64,000 nt of DNA from Bacteroides sp. (GTDB taxonomy: Bacteria > Bacteroidota > Bacteroidia > Bacteroidales > Muribaculaceae), in assembly GCA_014802015.1 (NCBI GenBank), contig JAAVDB010000005.1, positions 1 to 64,000 on the forward strand, given 5' to 3'. Below the pieces are notes generated by a model. The model was not told the origin of the DNA. It was given only the letters and a program-made list of their open reading frames with translations, and did no database searches. Shown one piece after another: positions 1 to 7,504 of the stretch. The position numbers were made by a program, and so were the translations under genes. The stretch's first letter is position 1; each line of letters opens with the position of its first letter.

Positions 1-2
1 TT

Positions 3-281
3 TCATTTATGGCATCTTCACAGACAAAAGTCCTGCTCAAAGTCGGCGTAAGCACAATGACCGCAACACTGACGGACAACGAAGCAACACGCGAGTTAAC
101 GAAATTGCTCGAACAGGGCGACATAACATTGACTCTATCCTTGGAATCATCATCCGGGATAGAAAATGTGACTGCTGACGATAATAAAGAAGAAATCATC
201 TATGACCTGAACGGACGCAGGATAACAAAGAAGCCTCTTGCTCCGGGCATCTATATCATAAATGGTAAAAAACACTTATAA
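3..281 (+). CDS. C-terminal part of a secreted protein: short cyclophilin-like segment plus C-terminal sorting tag (partial)
   Basis: The frame is open to the left edge, so the start probably lies outside the window (the first in-window ATG is at 9). Residues after that ATG (KVLLKVGVSTMTATLTDNEA) resemble the first strands of the cyclophilin-like fold domain, which normally runs about 110 residues. Only about 40 residues are present before the chain switches to a tail of the form SGIENV...IYDLNGRR...PGIYIINGKK. That tail is the C-terminal signature of many proteins exported by the type IX system in Bacteroidales. A flavodoxin-like gene follows, a frequent neighbour of cyclophilin-like genes. 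The domain looks truncated or spliced to the tag. The family call is from memory of the motif and is moderate; the tag is clear. Confidence 0.55.
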   Translation, partial: SFMASSQTKVLLKVGVSTMTATLTDNEATRELTKLLEQGDITLTLSLESSSGIENVTADDNKEEIIYDLNGRRITKKPLAPGIYIINGKKHL

Positions 282-318
282 AAGAATAAACAGTGAACGA
301 AATTTAAAGTCTCTGACA

Positions 319-855
319 ATGAAAAAGGTTCTTATCATATCCACAAGTCTGCGAGGCAACAGCAATTCGCACAGACTGGCAGAGGAGTTTGGCCACGGAG
401 CCACTGAAAGCGGTAACGAAGTCGAGCTTATCACACTCCATCATAAAGATATTCGTTTCTGTATCGGTTGTCTGTCATGTGTAAAGACAGGCAAATGTGT
501 AATCAAAGACGATGCGCCCGAAATAGTAGGAAAAATGCACGATGCCGATGTACTGGTTTTCGCAACTCCGATCTACTATTACGAAATGAGCGGTCAGATG
601 AAGACCCTGCTCGACCGTGCGAATCCGTTATTCGGTGGCGACTATAAGTTCAAGGATATTTACATGCTGACAAGTGCTGCCGAGAATGAGCCCGAAGTTC
701 CGGCTCGGGCAATCTCCGGCCTTGAGGGCTGGATCGAATGTTTCGACAGAGCACGACTCGCAGGTGATGTATTTGCAGGAGGCGTGACAGCCCCCGGCGA
801 AATCAAGGATCATCCCACACTGAAAACAGCCTACGATATGGGTAGAAATATCTAA
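319..855 (+). CDS. Flavodoxin-like NAD(P)H-dependent FMN reductase
   Basis: 178 residues. Residues 4-10 form the first beta strand, followed by the phosphate-binding loop STSLRGNSNS (8-17) of the NADPH-dependent FMN reductase/iron-sulfur flavoprotein family. Cysteines 48, 51, 54 and 60 (CIGCLSC and C) are typical of members with a Cys-rich loop, and ATPIYYYEMSGQMKTLLDR (82-100) is the flavin-contacting segment. It probably uses reduced pyridine nucleotide and FMN to reduce an unknown acceptor in the cytosol. I chose the ATG at 319 because the domain begins there; an upstream in-frame ATG at 262 overlaps the previous gene. A strong hairpin terminator follows. Confidence 0.9.
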   Translation: MKKVLIISTSLRGNSNSHRLAEEFGHGATESGNEVELITLHHKDIRFCIGCLSCVKTGKCVIKDDAPEIVGKMHDADVLVFATPIYYYEMSGQMKTLLDRANPLFGGDYKFKDIYMLTSAAENEPEVPARAISGLEGWIECFDRARLAGDVFAGGVTAPGEIKDHPTLKTAYDMGRNI

Positions 856-961
856 GTCAAGCGTTGTCTAAAACCAATCGGAAATATGGGGATGAAAAAC
901 AAATGACTACTTTTGGACATCGGTATAATTGGATTTTTAGCGAAATCAAAATAACCCGAAA

Positions 962-1003
962 AGGGTTGACTCCCGCAAATGGAGTCAACCCTAATTTTAT
1001 TTC
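962..1003 (+). terminator. Rho-independent terminator after the flavodoxin-like gene
   Basis: A perfect 12-bp inverted repeat (962-973 with 981-992, AGGGTTGACTCC) with a 7-nt loop is followed by an AT-rich run (AATTTTATTT). It lies about 105 nt after the stop codon and just before the converging 3' end of the barrel gene, so it may serve both directions. Confidence 0.8.
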
Positions 1004-1037
1004 GTCTCAAAAATTTTTATCGGGCGATAGCAATAAT

Positions 1038-3131
1038 TTATTTAGTTCCTGTCAGGATTCCGGAATCGCTGTCTATATCATTTTGGTGGATATTAACCTG
1101 ACGCGTCTTTCGACCAAAATCGAGCGTAGTGTTGAACTTCACTGCTAAATATGAACTGTTACGACCGCTATGCGCCTTTGATGTATATGGTGTCAAGGCC
1201 GACAGATTACGTGATTCCATCCAGTAGTTGATGAATGCATTGAAAACACCGGCACTGATTGACCATTTGTCTCGCTTGTATCCTGCCATTATCTGGTTCA
1301 TATCTTTTTCTTCTATTATCTCCTCTCCATACATATAGTTTGCCGGTCCTGACATTATTCCACCATAAGCAATCCAGTTACCGTATGAGAAATCAACACT
1401 CAGACCGACTCGGAAGATGTTGTGACAGTGAGAGTAATCTATACCGTGACTGAAGTATCTTGTCAACATCGGACTTACAGCTACAGATAAATGGTCTTTC
1501 CATGGTCGCACAGATACGCCACCTCCGAATATCAACCGCTGAAAGGAACGTTGATTGAAATACGTTCTTACAAACTGACCTTGGTCGAATAATACGGATT
1601 CCATAATTGGCTTATGTTCGTTACGGTACTCTATACGGGCATCAACACTTAACAAATCACTCTCAAATGATGCGTCAAATGATTGGTCAATCACGCGGAA
1701 AGGCCTTAAATCCGGATTACCGCGACGCACCATTCCTGACTGTATGGGTTGCTCCACGTCGCTGATTTCAGCAGCCAAAGGCATTTTGTAATCCATAGAT
1801 GCGGAATAGCGGATAAACCATTTATCTATAGGACGATACGACAGATTTATTTCCGGGATAATGAATAATCTATTCAGGCTTTTTCCTTGTTGTCCGAGGT
1901 GACGATAAACGGCTTTCAGATTACCCATTATACCCCAGTTGCCGAATCGGTTGCTGTATTCACCCATAAGCGCCGTTTCCGACTGATTTATATTGACTTT
2001 GACAAAATTATCGTAATCATATCTGTTGCTAAGGATGGTGTTACCGGTTGATACACCGACATGCCATACACGGCTTCCTACACGGTTCTCGTACATTCCA
2101 AGAAATTTGACAGCATATTTATCACCTGTCACGTGACTGCTTTCGCCAATCTTATCCTCGGAATATTCGTGTAGCATACGTGAACGTACGTATGAGCCTT
2201 GAGCATCAAATATAATGCTTTTGGTATCGGACAATTTATGCTGATAGTATAAGCCTAAATTTGGCTGAATAGAATGTTCCTCGGTATGCTCTATTACTTC
2301 TACACCTTGCTCGGATTCAGACGTTTCCAGAATAGCATGTCTGTCACCTTCTTCCTTGTTCGGAACATCGTCAAGATTAAATCCGAGACGTACATTCAGT
2401 ATATTTCCTGACGGATGCATATAGTTATAATTCACAGAGCTTTCAAGATAATGATTACTAACCGTTACCGGCAATCCATATTCATGTCGGGTTATTATGG
2501 CATCCGGATATTTCCATACCTCCTCATAGTCTCTTAGCCAGTTATCAGACCGCTTGCCAAAATAAACGGCGTTAGCCGTCCATACAGACCTACCTTGATT
2601 ATATTGAGCTGCAAAATTATCTATTGAAGCCCAACGACCTTTTCCAAAGGCATCAAAAGAGTCGAGGAAAACATTTCCTCCCGATTCTTGACGAGATGTA
2701 ATGAAATCAATTACTACCGCTGCACCGGAATATCTGATACCGGGAGCGTCGTGATATTCGATTCTCAGAATTTCCCGCGATGGTATCGCCATAATCTGAG
2801 CTGATGTAGATTCAACTCCGTTAATACAGAGTATTACATCTCCCCCACCCGATACATTAACACTATTGGTCAGCGGATTGACTGTTATTCGTGACAGTTG
2901 AAGTTTGCGCAACAGGTCGATGCCATCGGCCGCCGTGCGAAGCATCTCCTTGCTGGGACGGATTACCTTACCATCCGTTTTGCCGATAGTAGAAGACGCT
3001 TTAACTACCACTTCCTCAAGCAAATGAGGCGAGATTGAATACTCGATTGAATCTGTGGCATCGATTCCTTGTGAGCACAAGAAGGGTGCTGTGGCACATA
3101 GAAATGCCCACATAAACAAATGTCTTAGCAT
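1038..3131 (-). CDS. Outer-membrane beta-barrel protein, TonB-dependent receptor type
   Basis: 697 residues with an N-terminal signal peptide (about 1-20, ending near LCSQG). The segment LLEEVVVKASS (about 37-47) is the usual lead-in to a TonB plug domain. A plug-like region follows (INGVESTSAQIMAIPSREILRIEYHDAPG), and then roughly 500 residues of alternating aromatic strands typical of an outer-membrane barrel. There is no carboxypeptidase-like N-terminal domain and no SusD partner, so this is not a standard glycan PUL receptor. The chain has the size of the outer membrane beta-barrel family of Bacteroidetes. It is the last gene of a minus-strand set with an ECF sigma factor 16 nt upstream and a small membrane protein. 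The substrate is unknown. Confidence 0.85.
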   Translation of the reverse strand: MLRHLFMWAFLCATAPFLCSQGIDATDSIEYSISPHLLEEVVVKASSTIGKTDGKVIRPSKEMLRTAADGIDLLRKLQLSRITVNPLTNSVNVSGGGDVILCINGVESTSAQIMAIPSREILRIEYHDAPGIRYSGAAVVIDFITSRQESGGNVFLDSFDAFGKGRWASIDNFAAQYNQGRSVWTANAVYFGKRSDNWLRDYEEVWKYPDAIITRHEYGLPVTVSNHYLESSVNYNYMHPSGNILNVRLGFNLDDVPNKEEGDRHAILETSESEQGVEVIEHTEEHSIQPNLGLYYQHKLSDTKSIIFDAQGSYVRSRMLHEYSEDKIGESSHVTGDKYAVKFLGMYENRVGSRVWHVGVSTGNTILSNRYDYDNFVKVNINQSETALMGEYSNRFGNWGIMGNLKAVYRHLGQQGKSLNRLFIIPEINLSYRPIDKWFIRYSASMDYKMPLAAEISDVEQPIQSGMVRRGNPDLRPFRVIDQSFDASFESDLLSVDARIEYRNEHKPIMESVLFDQGQFVRTYFNQRSFQRLIFGGGVSVRPWKDHLSVAVSPMLTRYFSHGIDYSHCHNIFRVGLSVDFSYGNWIAYGGIMSGPANYMYGEEIIEEKDMNQIMAGYKRDKWSISAGVFNAFINYWMESRNLSALTPYTSKAHSGRNSSYLAVKFNTTLDFGRKTRQVNIHQNDIDSDSGILTGTK

Positions 3132-3147
3132 GAAATAAAATTGTATT

Positions 3148-3702
3148 TTAGGTTTGAGAGATCAGCGCGTCATATAGATTGTGGAATCGTTTGCGCAGAT
3201 ACTTGACAGCATAATGTTTTCGTGAAAGTAATGTAGCTGCCGGGATGCCGGTGGCTGATGAGATCTCCTTTATTGCCATCCCGTCGAATACTGAGAGACA
3301 GAATACCTCACTCTGTTCTGAAGGCAACTCCGACAAGGCGATGTCCAGTTCCTGCCAGACGAGTTTCCGAAGCAAAACAGTATCAGGTGCATCCTGTGGA
3401 CTACAGAACAATGTTTGGGCAATATCCTCACATACCGCGTCTTCTGTATCCAAGGAAACCGCTCTCTTTTTTCGCCAGAAATTTAATACTGAGTTGCGGG
3501 CCACCTTGTACAGCCATGACGAGACGCGTTCTATCTCCGACATGCCGTCATCAGATGTGCGTGCAAGTTGATAGAACACATCCTGAAGAATGTCCTCTGC
3601 ATCCTCAAGGCTGTCTACCTGCGACCGAATATATCCCAGCAGACGCGGTGAGTATTCCGTGAAGATAGACTCAATATTATTCTTTACAGGCATCCTCTCC
3701 AT
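3148..3702 (-). CDS. RNA polymerase ECF sigma factor
   Basis: About 184 residues with sigma region 2 (DAEDILQDVFYQLA, then WLYKVARNSVLNFWRKKR) and sigma region 4 (LPSEQSEVFCLSVFDGMAIKEISSATGIPAATLLSRK), the latter a canonical HTH. It should redirect RNA polymerase to a small regulon, perhaps including the barrel gene just downstream. The frame is open to 3771, but that part overlaps the previous gene by 95 nt. I prefer the ATG at 3702 or 3693 (MPVKNN), which gives a normal ECF length and a short overlap with the upstream membrane-protein gene. No classical FecR-like anti-sigma gene is adjacent; the small membrane protein upstream could fill that role, but this is inference. Confidence 0.88.
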   Translation of the reverse strand: MERMPVKNNIESIFTEYSPRLLGYIRSQVDSLEDAEDILQDVFYQLARTSDDGMSEIERVSSWLYKVARNSVLNFWRKKRAVSLDTEDAVCEDIAQTLFCSPQDAPDTVLLRKLVWQELDIALSELPSEQSEVFCLSVFDGMAIKEISSATGIPAATLLSRKHYAVKYLRKRFHNLYDALISQT

Positions 3703-4039
3703 TGCCGGGGCGATTACGGAAACCAAACATCTCCCTACGACGTTTAATAAACTCCAACCGTTCCTCGTCACTCATATTATGCCAATGGTCGTGCCAGCCT
3801 TTACGACTATGTACCATCGCGTGAAGACTGCCGAAAACAAAGAACAATCCGATAATAAATCCGCTGCTCAGAAGCTGCCCGAGTAGAAACAACCCTACTG
3901 CTTGATAGAAAGTAATGGCGGCGAAACCACATACTGTCGTGACGACACCATTCCATAATGCCATTACACCAAGCCCTGCCAATGCCGGTACTGCGATCAG
4001 GACAAGAAGTGATGCAAATCTTTTTAAAATTCTTTTCAT
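3677..4039 (-). CDS. Small inner-membrane protein, first gene of the sigma factor operon
   Basis: 120 residues. Two hydrophobic segments (about 9-31 and 46-71) are followed by a charged, His-rich tail (GWHDHWHNMSDEERLEFIKR). The tail looks helical and vaguely resembles Spy/LTXXQ-type stress helices. The gene overlaps the start of the ECF sigma gene by about 26 nt, so the two are probably translated together. A membrane protein encoded upstream of an ECF sigma factor is a natural candidate for a signal-sensing anti-sigma partner, but no known anti-sigma domain is recognisable. Function unknown. Confidence 0.8.
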   Translation of the reverse strand: MKRILKRFASLLVLIAVPALAGLGVMALWNGVVTTVCGFAAITFYQAVGLFLLGQLLSSGFIIGLFFVFGSLHAMVHSRKGWHDHWHNMSDEERLEFIKRRREMFGFRNRPGNGEDACKE

Positions 4040-4145
4040 CTTTACAAGTTTTACTATTTAAGAGCTCTCTGTTTCTTTAGACACATGACACTCGAAAATA
4101 TTTTACCGTAAATCTCTTTTTTTAATTTCATGCTCAAAACTTGTC

Positions 4146-4178
4146 CAAAGTTAAGTAAAAATGTGAGACTCTTCCAAT
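4146..4178 (-). promoter_or_regulatory. Predicted Bacteroidetes promoter for the membrane protein/sigma/barrel operon
   Basis: On the minus strand a perfect -7 box TAACTTTG lies at 4146-4153, with a weak -33 box (ATTGG, 4174-4178) about 21 nt upstream. The expected transcript starts near 4140, giving a 5' leader of about 100 nt. Confidence 0.55.
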
Positions 4179-4224
4179 CATTAACTGTCATCCGCTAAAC
4201 AATAAACATAATAAAATAGAACAA

Positions 4225-4259
4225 TACCCCGGATGTCTGATGCAATGACTTCCGGGGTA
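4225..4259 (-). terminator. Terminator after the orphan ECF sigma gene
   Basis: TACCCCGGA (4225-4233) pairs with TCCGGGGTA (4251-4259), a 9-bp stem with a 17-nt loop. On the minus strand it is followed by a T-rich run (TTGTTCTATTTT). Confidence 0.6.
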
Positions 4260-4354
4260 CAGTTTGTTAACCTTAAAAATGAAACAGTGTGCTGATTTCT
4301 TAATTCACATTTATCATTAATCACATTATATATACCGACTGTCGGTATTGCTGT

Positions 4355-4858
4355 TTATGCTGAAAGCTGGATGTTCAGTCTGTTACGACAGTAAGCGATG
4401 CGGCTCTTGACAACTCCCTCTGCGAGATTCAGCTCTTGAGCGATCTCGGTAACGCTGTAACCGGCAAAGAAAAGCTCGATAGGACGACGATAACCCTCGC
4501 TGAATGATTCAAGTGCACGTGTGACATCTGCTGATTTAAAAGAACCCTCCGGGACATCAGTCACACTCACTTCCTGAGTCAGATTGAGTGAATACAGACT
4601 ACGAAGACCTTTGGCGGCAGCGCGGCGAGCAGCGGTCTGACGGGCGTAACGGTCAGTGAATACACTGCGCATTATCGAAAACGCCCAGCTTTTGAAGTTG
4701 GCATCATCGGCTGCATAATCGCTCTGCTTGAGTACCAGTTCGGTTGTGTTGTCGAGCAACTGCTGTGCTTTCTCACGATTTGAAGTGAGCATGAAAGCAT
4801 AGTTTAACAGATTACCTTGTAGGTCGACGAGCTTGCTGAGGGTTTCGCGTGATGCCAT
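4355..4858 (-). CDS. ECF-type RNA polymerase sigma factor, stand-alone
   Basis: 167 residues. The N-terminal half is a divergent sigma region 2 (LLNYAFMLTSNREKAQQLLDNT ... FKSWAFSIMRSVFTDRYAR) and the C-terminal half a clear region 4 HTH (YSVTEIAQELNLAEGVVKSR). The linker, about residues 80-100, is short. The gene is monocistronic, with its own -7 box 40 nt upstream and its own terminator, and has no anti-sigma neighbour. Stand-alone ECF factors are common in Bacteroidales. The target regulon cannot be read from the sequence. Confidence 0.85.
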   Translation of the reverse strand: MASRETLSKLVDLQGNLLNYAFMLTSNREKAQQLLDNTTELVLKQSDYAADDANFKSWAFSIMRSVFTDRYARQTAARRAAAKGLRSLYSLNLTQEVSVTDVPEGSFKSADVTRALESFSEGYRRPIELFFAGYSVTEIAQELNLAEGVVKSRIAYCRNRLNIQLSA

Positions 4859-4897
4859 GATTTTTTAATTTTAGAGGGTTAGTTTCGTTGTCTGTTA

Positions 4898-4905
4898 CAA
4901 AGGTA
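4898..4905 (-). promoter_or_regulatory. -7 box (TACCTTTG) of the stand-alone sigma gene
   Basis: A perfect TAnnTTTG match on the minus strand lies 40 nt upstream of the ATG at 4858. No convincing -33 TTTG is visible at the normal spacing. Confidence 0.5.
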
Positions 4906-5095
4906 GACAAGATGTCTCAGCCACGAAATTATTACTCCAAAAATATCATCACAAAATGTTACATTAATTGCAATATTCAAATTAGCACCCTAACACAGAA
5001 GAAATTACACAAATAAATATTTTATTACAATTATGTTACAACACATTGCATTGTAATCGGCATGAAACATTTGATAACTCCATTCACCTCTCTCC

Positions 5096-5989
5096 CTATC
5101 CGCAAAACATACTGCCGAGATGTTTCATCATCTCGTATTGCCGGCAACTCAGTTCGAGGCCCGAGTTTTCGACGAAACTCTTCATACACTTACAGCTATC
5201 ATCCACATTAAGCACCTTCACACGATCCGGCACACTCGCAGACACAAGTTCGAGCAGCAAACGTGATCCCACACCCTGCCGACGGTATGCACCATCCACT
5301 GCCAGCAGGGTTATATCTCCATAAGCGGTTTCCGACACGCCCCACCCCACGACTACATCTCCGACATTAGCCGTCAGGCACAGAAACGCATCAGGATTTC
5401 TTCTGACTGAATCCAACGAATTTTGCCATGAAGGCATAAAATCCATAAACGACGCATAGCGCTCAATCTCGTCAACCGTGCTCCTCTCTATCCTGAGATT
5501 TTCTGACACGCAACAGCTCAGTCGGCCAGTTATCGCAGCAACCTCACCGGTATAGCAATCAAACTCTCGCTCGATGGCAAAACCCTGACGCGTGTATATT
5601 CTGACTGCCGGAGCATTATGCTCAAGCACCTCAAGAATGTATGTCGTTATTCCGGCCGACTCAAGTACATCGAACGAATGATTGAGAATACGGTCCGTGA
5701 GTCCCAGACCGCGAAACTCCTTTACCGTACCCGTGCCGGTATCATAAGCCGTGGCCGATCCTGCAAACGTTCCTATACCGTTTATTATAAAAGAGACGAT
5801 GCGCTGATCGTGAAAAGCCGCGAATGAGAGATCCATCCTCGCTCCGCGACGCTTGAGCATAGCGAACAAAGACTCCCTGTCAAGCTTTATATCATAGTCG
5901 GAAAAGGCTTCGAGAAACGCCTGTGCTATCTCATCGAACGAAATTCCGGCAAGACTGCGTATCTCTATATCACTGTCGTTTATCTTCAT
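5096..5989 (-). CDS. GNAT-family N-acetyltransferase with two GNAT domains
   Basis: 297 residues in two GNAT units. The first has the acetyl-CoA motif VKEFRGLGLTDRIL (about 89-102); the second has VDGAYRRQGVGSRLLLEL (about 226-243). Both carry the R/Q-x-x-G-x-G/A pattern that holds the pyrophosphate of acetyl-CoA. The substrate cannot be predicted. The gene is divergent from rsgA, and both have their own -7 box in the 104-nt gap. Confidence 0.88.
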   Translation of the reverse strand: MKINDSDIEIRSLAGISFDEIAQAFLEAFSDYDIKLDRESLFAMLKRRGARMDLSFAAFHDQRIVSFIINGIGTFAGSATAYDTGTGTVKEFRGLGLTDRILNHSFDVLESAGITTYILEVLEHNAPAVRIYTRQGFAIEREFDCYTGEVAAITGRLSCCVSENLRIERSTVDEIERYASFMDFMPSWQNSLDSVRRNPDAFLCLTANVGDVVVGWGVSETAYGDITLLAVDGAYRRQGVGSRLLLELVSASVPDRVKVLNVDDSCKCMKSFVENSGLELSCRQYEMMKHLGSMFCG

Positions 5990-6017
5990 GAGTCATGCAA
6001 TGTTAATACGGCAGATG

Positions 6018-6025
6018 CAAAGATA
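6018..6025 (-). promoter_or_regulatory. -7 box (TATCTTTG) of the GNAT gene
   Basis: A perfect TAnnTTTG match on the minus strand lies 28 nt upstream of the ATG at 5989, predicting a leader of about 20-25 nt. Confidence 0.5.
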
Positions 6026-6052
6026 CAACCTCTGAAAAGTTTTCACACTAAA

Positions 6053-6087
6053 ATTGCATACGTTTTTCGCAAGATTTCGTAAATTTG
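6053..6087 (+). promoter_or_regulatory. Predicted promoter of rsgA giving a leaderless or near-leaderless mRNA
   Basis: The -7 box TAAATTTG (6080-6087) ends only 6 nt before the rsgA ATG at 6094, and ATTG at 6053-6056 is a weak -33 element with a 23-nt spacer. In this promoter class transcription starts a few nt after the TTTG, so the mRNA would begin at or within about 4 nt of the start codon. Confidence 0.5.
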
Positions 6088-6093
6088 TACTTC

Positions 6094-7044
6094 ATGAAAG
6101 GAACCGTCATAAAAAATACAGGCAGCAGCTATCTCGTCCACACTGACGATGGCCGCGACATGCAATGTAAAATCAAAGGAAACTTCCGGCTCAAGGGTAT
6201 CCGTACCACCAATCCCGTAGCCGTCGGTGACATTGTTACCCTCACGGAATCGGCCGGTGGCGACATGCCGTATATCACCTCGGTCGAACCTCGCCGCAAT
6301 TATATTATACGCCGTTCGAGCAACCTGTCGAAACAGGCGCATATCCTCGCGGCCAATCTTGATCAGGTGTGTCTTGTGGTGACACTGTTCCATCCCACCA
6401 CCTCCACCACCTTTATCGACCGATTTCTTGCCACGGCCGAGGCCTACCGTGTGCCGGCCGTGCTGGTAATCAACAAGACCGACCTTATAGCGGGTGACGA
6501 GGAGGCCGAAGAGTATCTTCAGGCCATAAAATACCTGTATGAATCCATCGGCTATAAGGTGTGTGTCGTATCCGCGCTGACTGGCGAAGGCATCGAGTCG
6601 CTGCGCCTGATGCTCGACGGGAAGGTCACGCTCTTCTCAGGCAACTCCGGTGTAGGTAAATCCACCCTCATCAACGATCTGATCCCGGGAGCGAGTCTTG
6701 CCACGGCTGAAATATCAGTGACGCATGACACCGGTATGCACACCACGACATTCTCCGAAATGTTTGCTGTACCCGACATGTCACCCGGCACATATATTAT
6801 AGATACCCCGGGAGTAAAAGGATTCGGTACACTTGAATTTGACCGTCATGAAGTAGGACACTATTTCCCCGAGATATTCCGTATCGGAGCCGAATGCCGT
6901 TACAACAACTGCACTCACACTCACGAACCGGGATGCGCGGTCAAGCAGGCACTCGACGATCATCTAATCGCCCAATCGCGCTATGCGTCATACCTGTCAA
7001 TACTTGAGGACGAAAACGAAGAAAAGTACCGCAAAGGATACTGA
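6094..7044 (+). CDS. rsgA: Ribosome small subunit-dependent GTPase RsgA
   Basis: 316 residues. An N-terminal OB fold comes first, then a circularly permuted GTPase with motifs in the order NKTDL (G4), SALTGEG (G5), [10 protein letters not shown] (G1) and DTPGVKGFG (G3). It ends in a zinc-binding C-terminal domain ([14 protein letters not shown]). RsgA releases assembly factors during late 30S maturation, using GTP. I chose the ATG at 6094 (MKGTVIKN) rather than the in-frame TTG at 6085, which lies inside the predicted -7 box. The umuD start is only 3 nt after the stop, so rsgA, umuD and umuC are probably one transcript. Confidence 0.96.
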   Translation: MKGTVIKNTGSSYLVHTDDGRDMQCKIKGNFRLKGIRTTNPVAVGDIVTLTESAGGDMPYITSVEPRRNYIIRRSSNLSKQAHILAANLDQVCLVVTLFHPTTSTTFIDRFLATAEAYRVPAVLVINKTDLIAGDEEAEEYLQAIKYLYESIGYKVCVVSALTGEGIESLRLMLDGKVTLFSGNSGVGKSTLINDLIPGASLATAEISVTHDTGMHTTTFSEMFAVPDMSPGTYIIDTPGVKGFGTLEFDRHEVGHYFPEIFRIGAECRYNNCTHTHEPGCAVKQALDDHLIAQSRYASYLSILEDENEEKYRKGY

Positions 7045-7047
7045 ACC

Positions 7048-7485
7048 ATGTCAGGAATAAAGATAATACACGGAGGATTTGACGACCGTCTCGAACTGTT
7101 GTTCGCCAACGCCATACGCGCCGGCTTCCCGAGTACGGCCGAAGGGTATGCCAATGACTCGCTCGATTTTAACCGTGACATGATACGTCATCCCGAGGCC
7201 ACATTTTACGGCCGAGTCTACGGCGATTCCATGATTGATGCCGGTATCGATGACGGCGACATCGCCGTTATTGACCGTCTGGCCGAACCTGCCAACGGTG
7301 ACATCGTGGTCGCATTCATCAATGACGAGTTTACCATAAAATATCTTGACACCACACATCGCAGCGAAGGTTATATCCTGCTCCGGCCCGCCAACCCGTC
7401 TTTCGAACCCATACGTATCAGTATGAACGACAATTTCAGAGTGTGGGGTGTAGTGATATGGACCATCAAGAAGTGGAAACGCTGA
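7048..7485 (+). CDS. umuD: UmuD-like S24 autopeptidase, DNA polymerase V accessory subunit
   Basis: 145 residues, close to the 139 of E. coli UmuD. The cleavage site Ala25-Gly26 sits in RAGFPS, matching CGFPS of E. coli UmuD. The catalytic Ser61 is in YGDSMIDAGI and Lys98 in FTIKYL, so self-cleavage to UmuD' should be possible. It partners with the UmuC polymerase encoded 19 nt downstream to bypass DNA lesions. There is no LexA N-terminal HTH. It sits 3 nt after rsgA with no room for its own promoter, so induction after DNA damage would have to act on the rsgA promoter or on an internal one I do not see. Confidence 0.95.
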   Translation: MSGIKIIHGGFDDRLELLFANAIRAGFPSTAEGYANDSLDFNRDMIRHPEATFYGRVYGDSMIDAGIDDGDIAVIDRLAEPANGDIVVAFINDEFTIKYLDTTHRSEGYILLRPANPSFEPIRISMNDNFRVWGVVIWTIKKWKR

Positions 7486-7504
7486 ATCCACCGCCCGTCA
7501 GGTT

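Larger units (their letters stand above)
4040..4354. other. Intergenic region with terminator and promoter
   Basis: This 315-nt AT-rich gap holds the terminator of the minus-strand sigma gene that ends at 4355 and the promoter of the minus-strand operon that starts at 4039. I see no small ORF or RNA gene in it. Confidence 0.6.

Noticed and set aside
864-1148. Plus-strand frame of 94 codons after the flavodoxin gene
   Set aside because: It starts at a TTG, runs through the terminator hairpin at 962-992 and then over the end of the barrel gene on the other strand. The product has no recognisable pattern.
3258-3662. Plus-strand frames opposite the ECF sigma gene
   Set aside because: Arg/Cys/Pro-rich shadow of the sigma factor; the sigma motifs on the minus strand are clear.
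4956-5057. AT-rich repeats (ATGTTACA twice; ATTACAAT/ATTGTAAT dyad) between the sigma and GNAT genes
   Set aside because: Short, in AT-rich DNA where such matches are expected by chance; no clear link to a promoter.
7051-7491. Minus-strand frame mirroring umuD (146 codons)
   Set aside because: It is the antisense of a gene with all UmuD catalytic residues. Long antisense frames are common here because of the GC-rich third codon positions.
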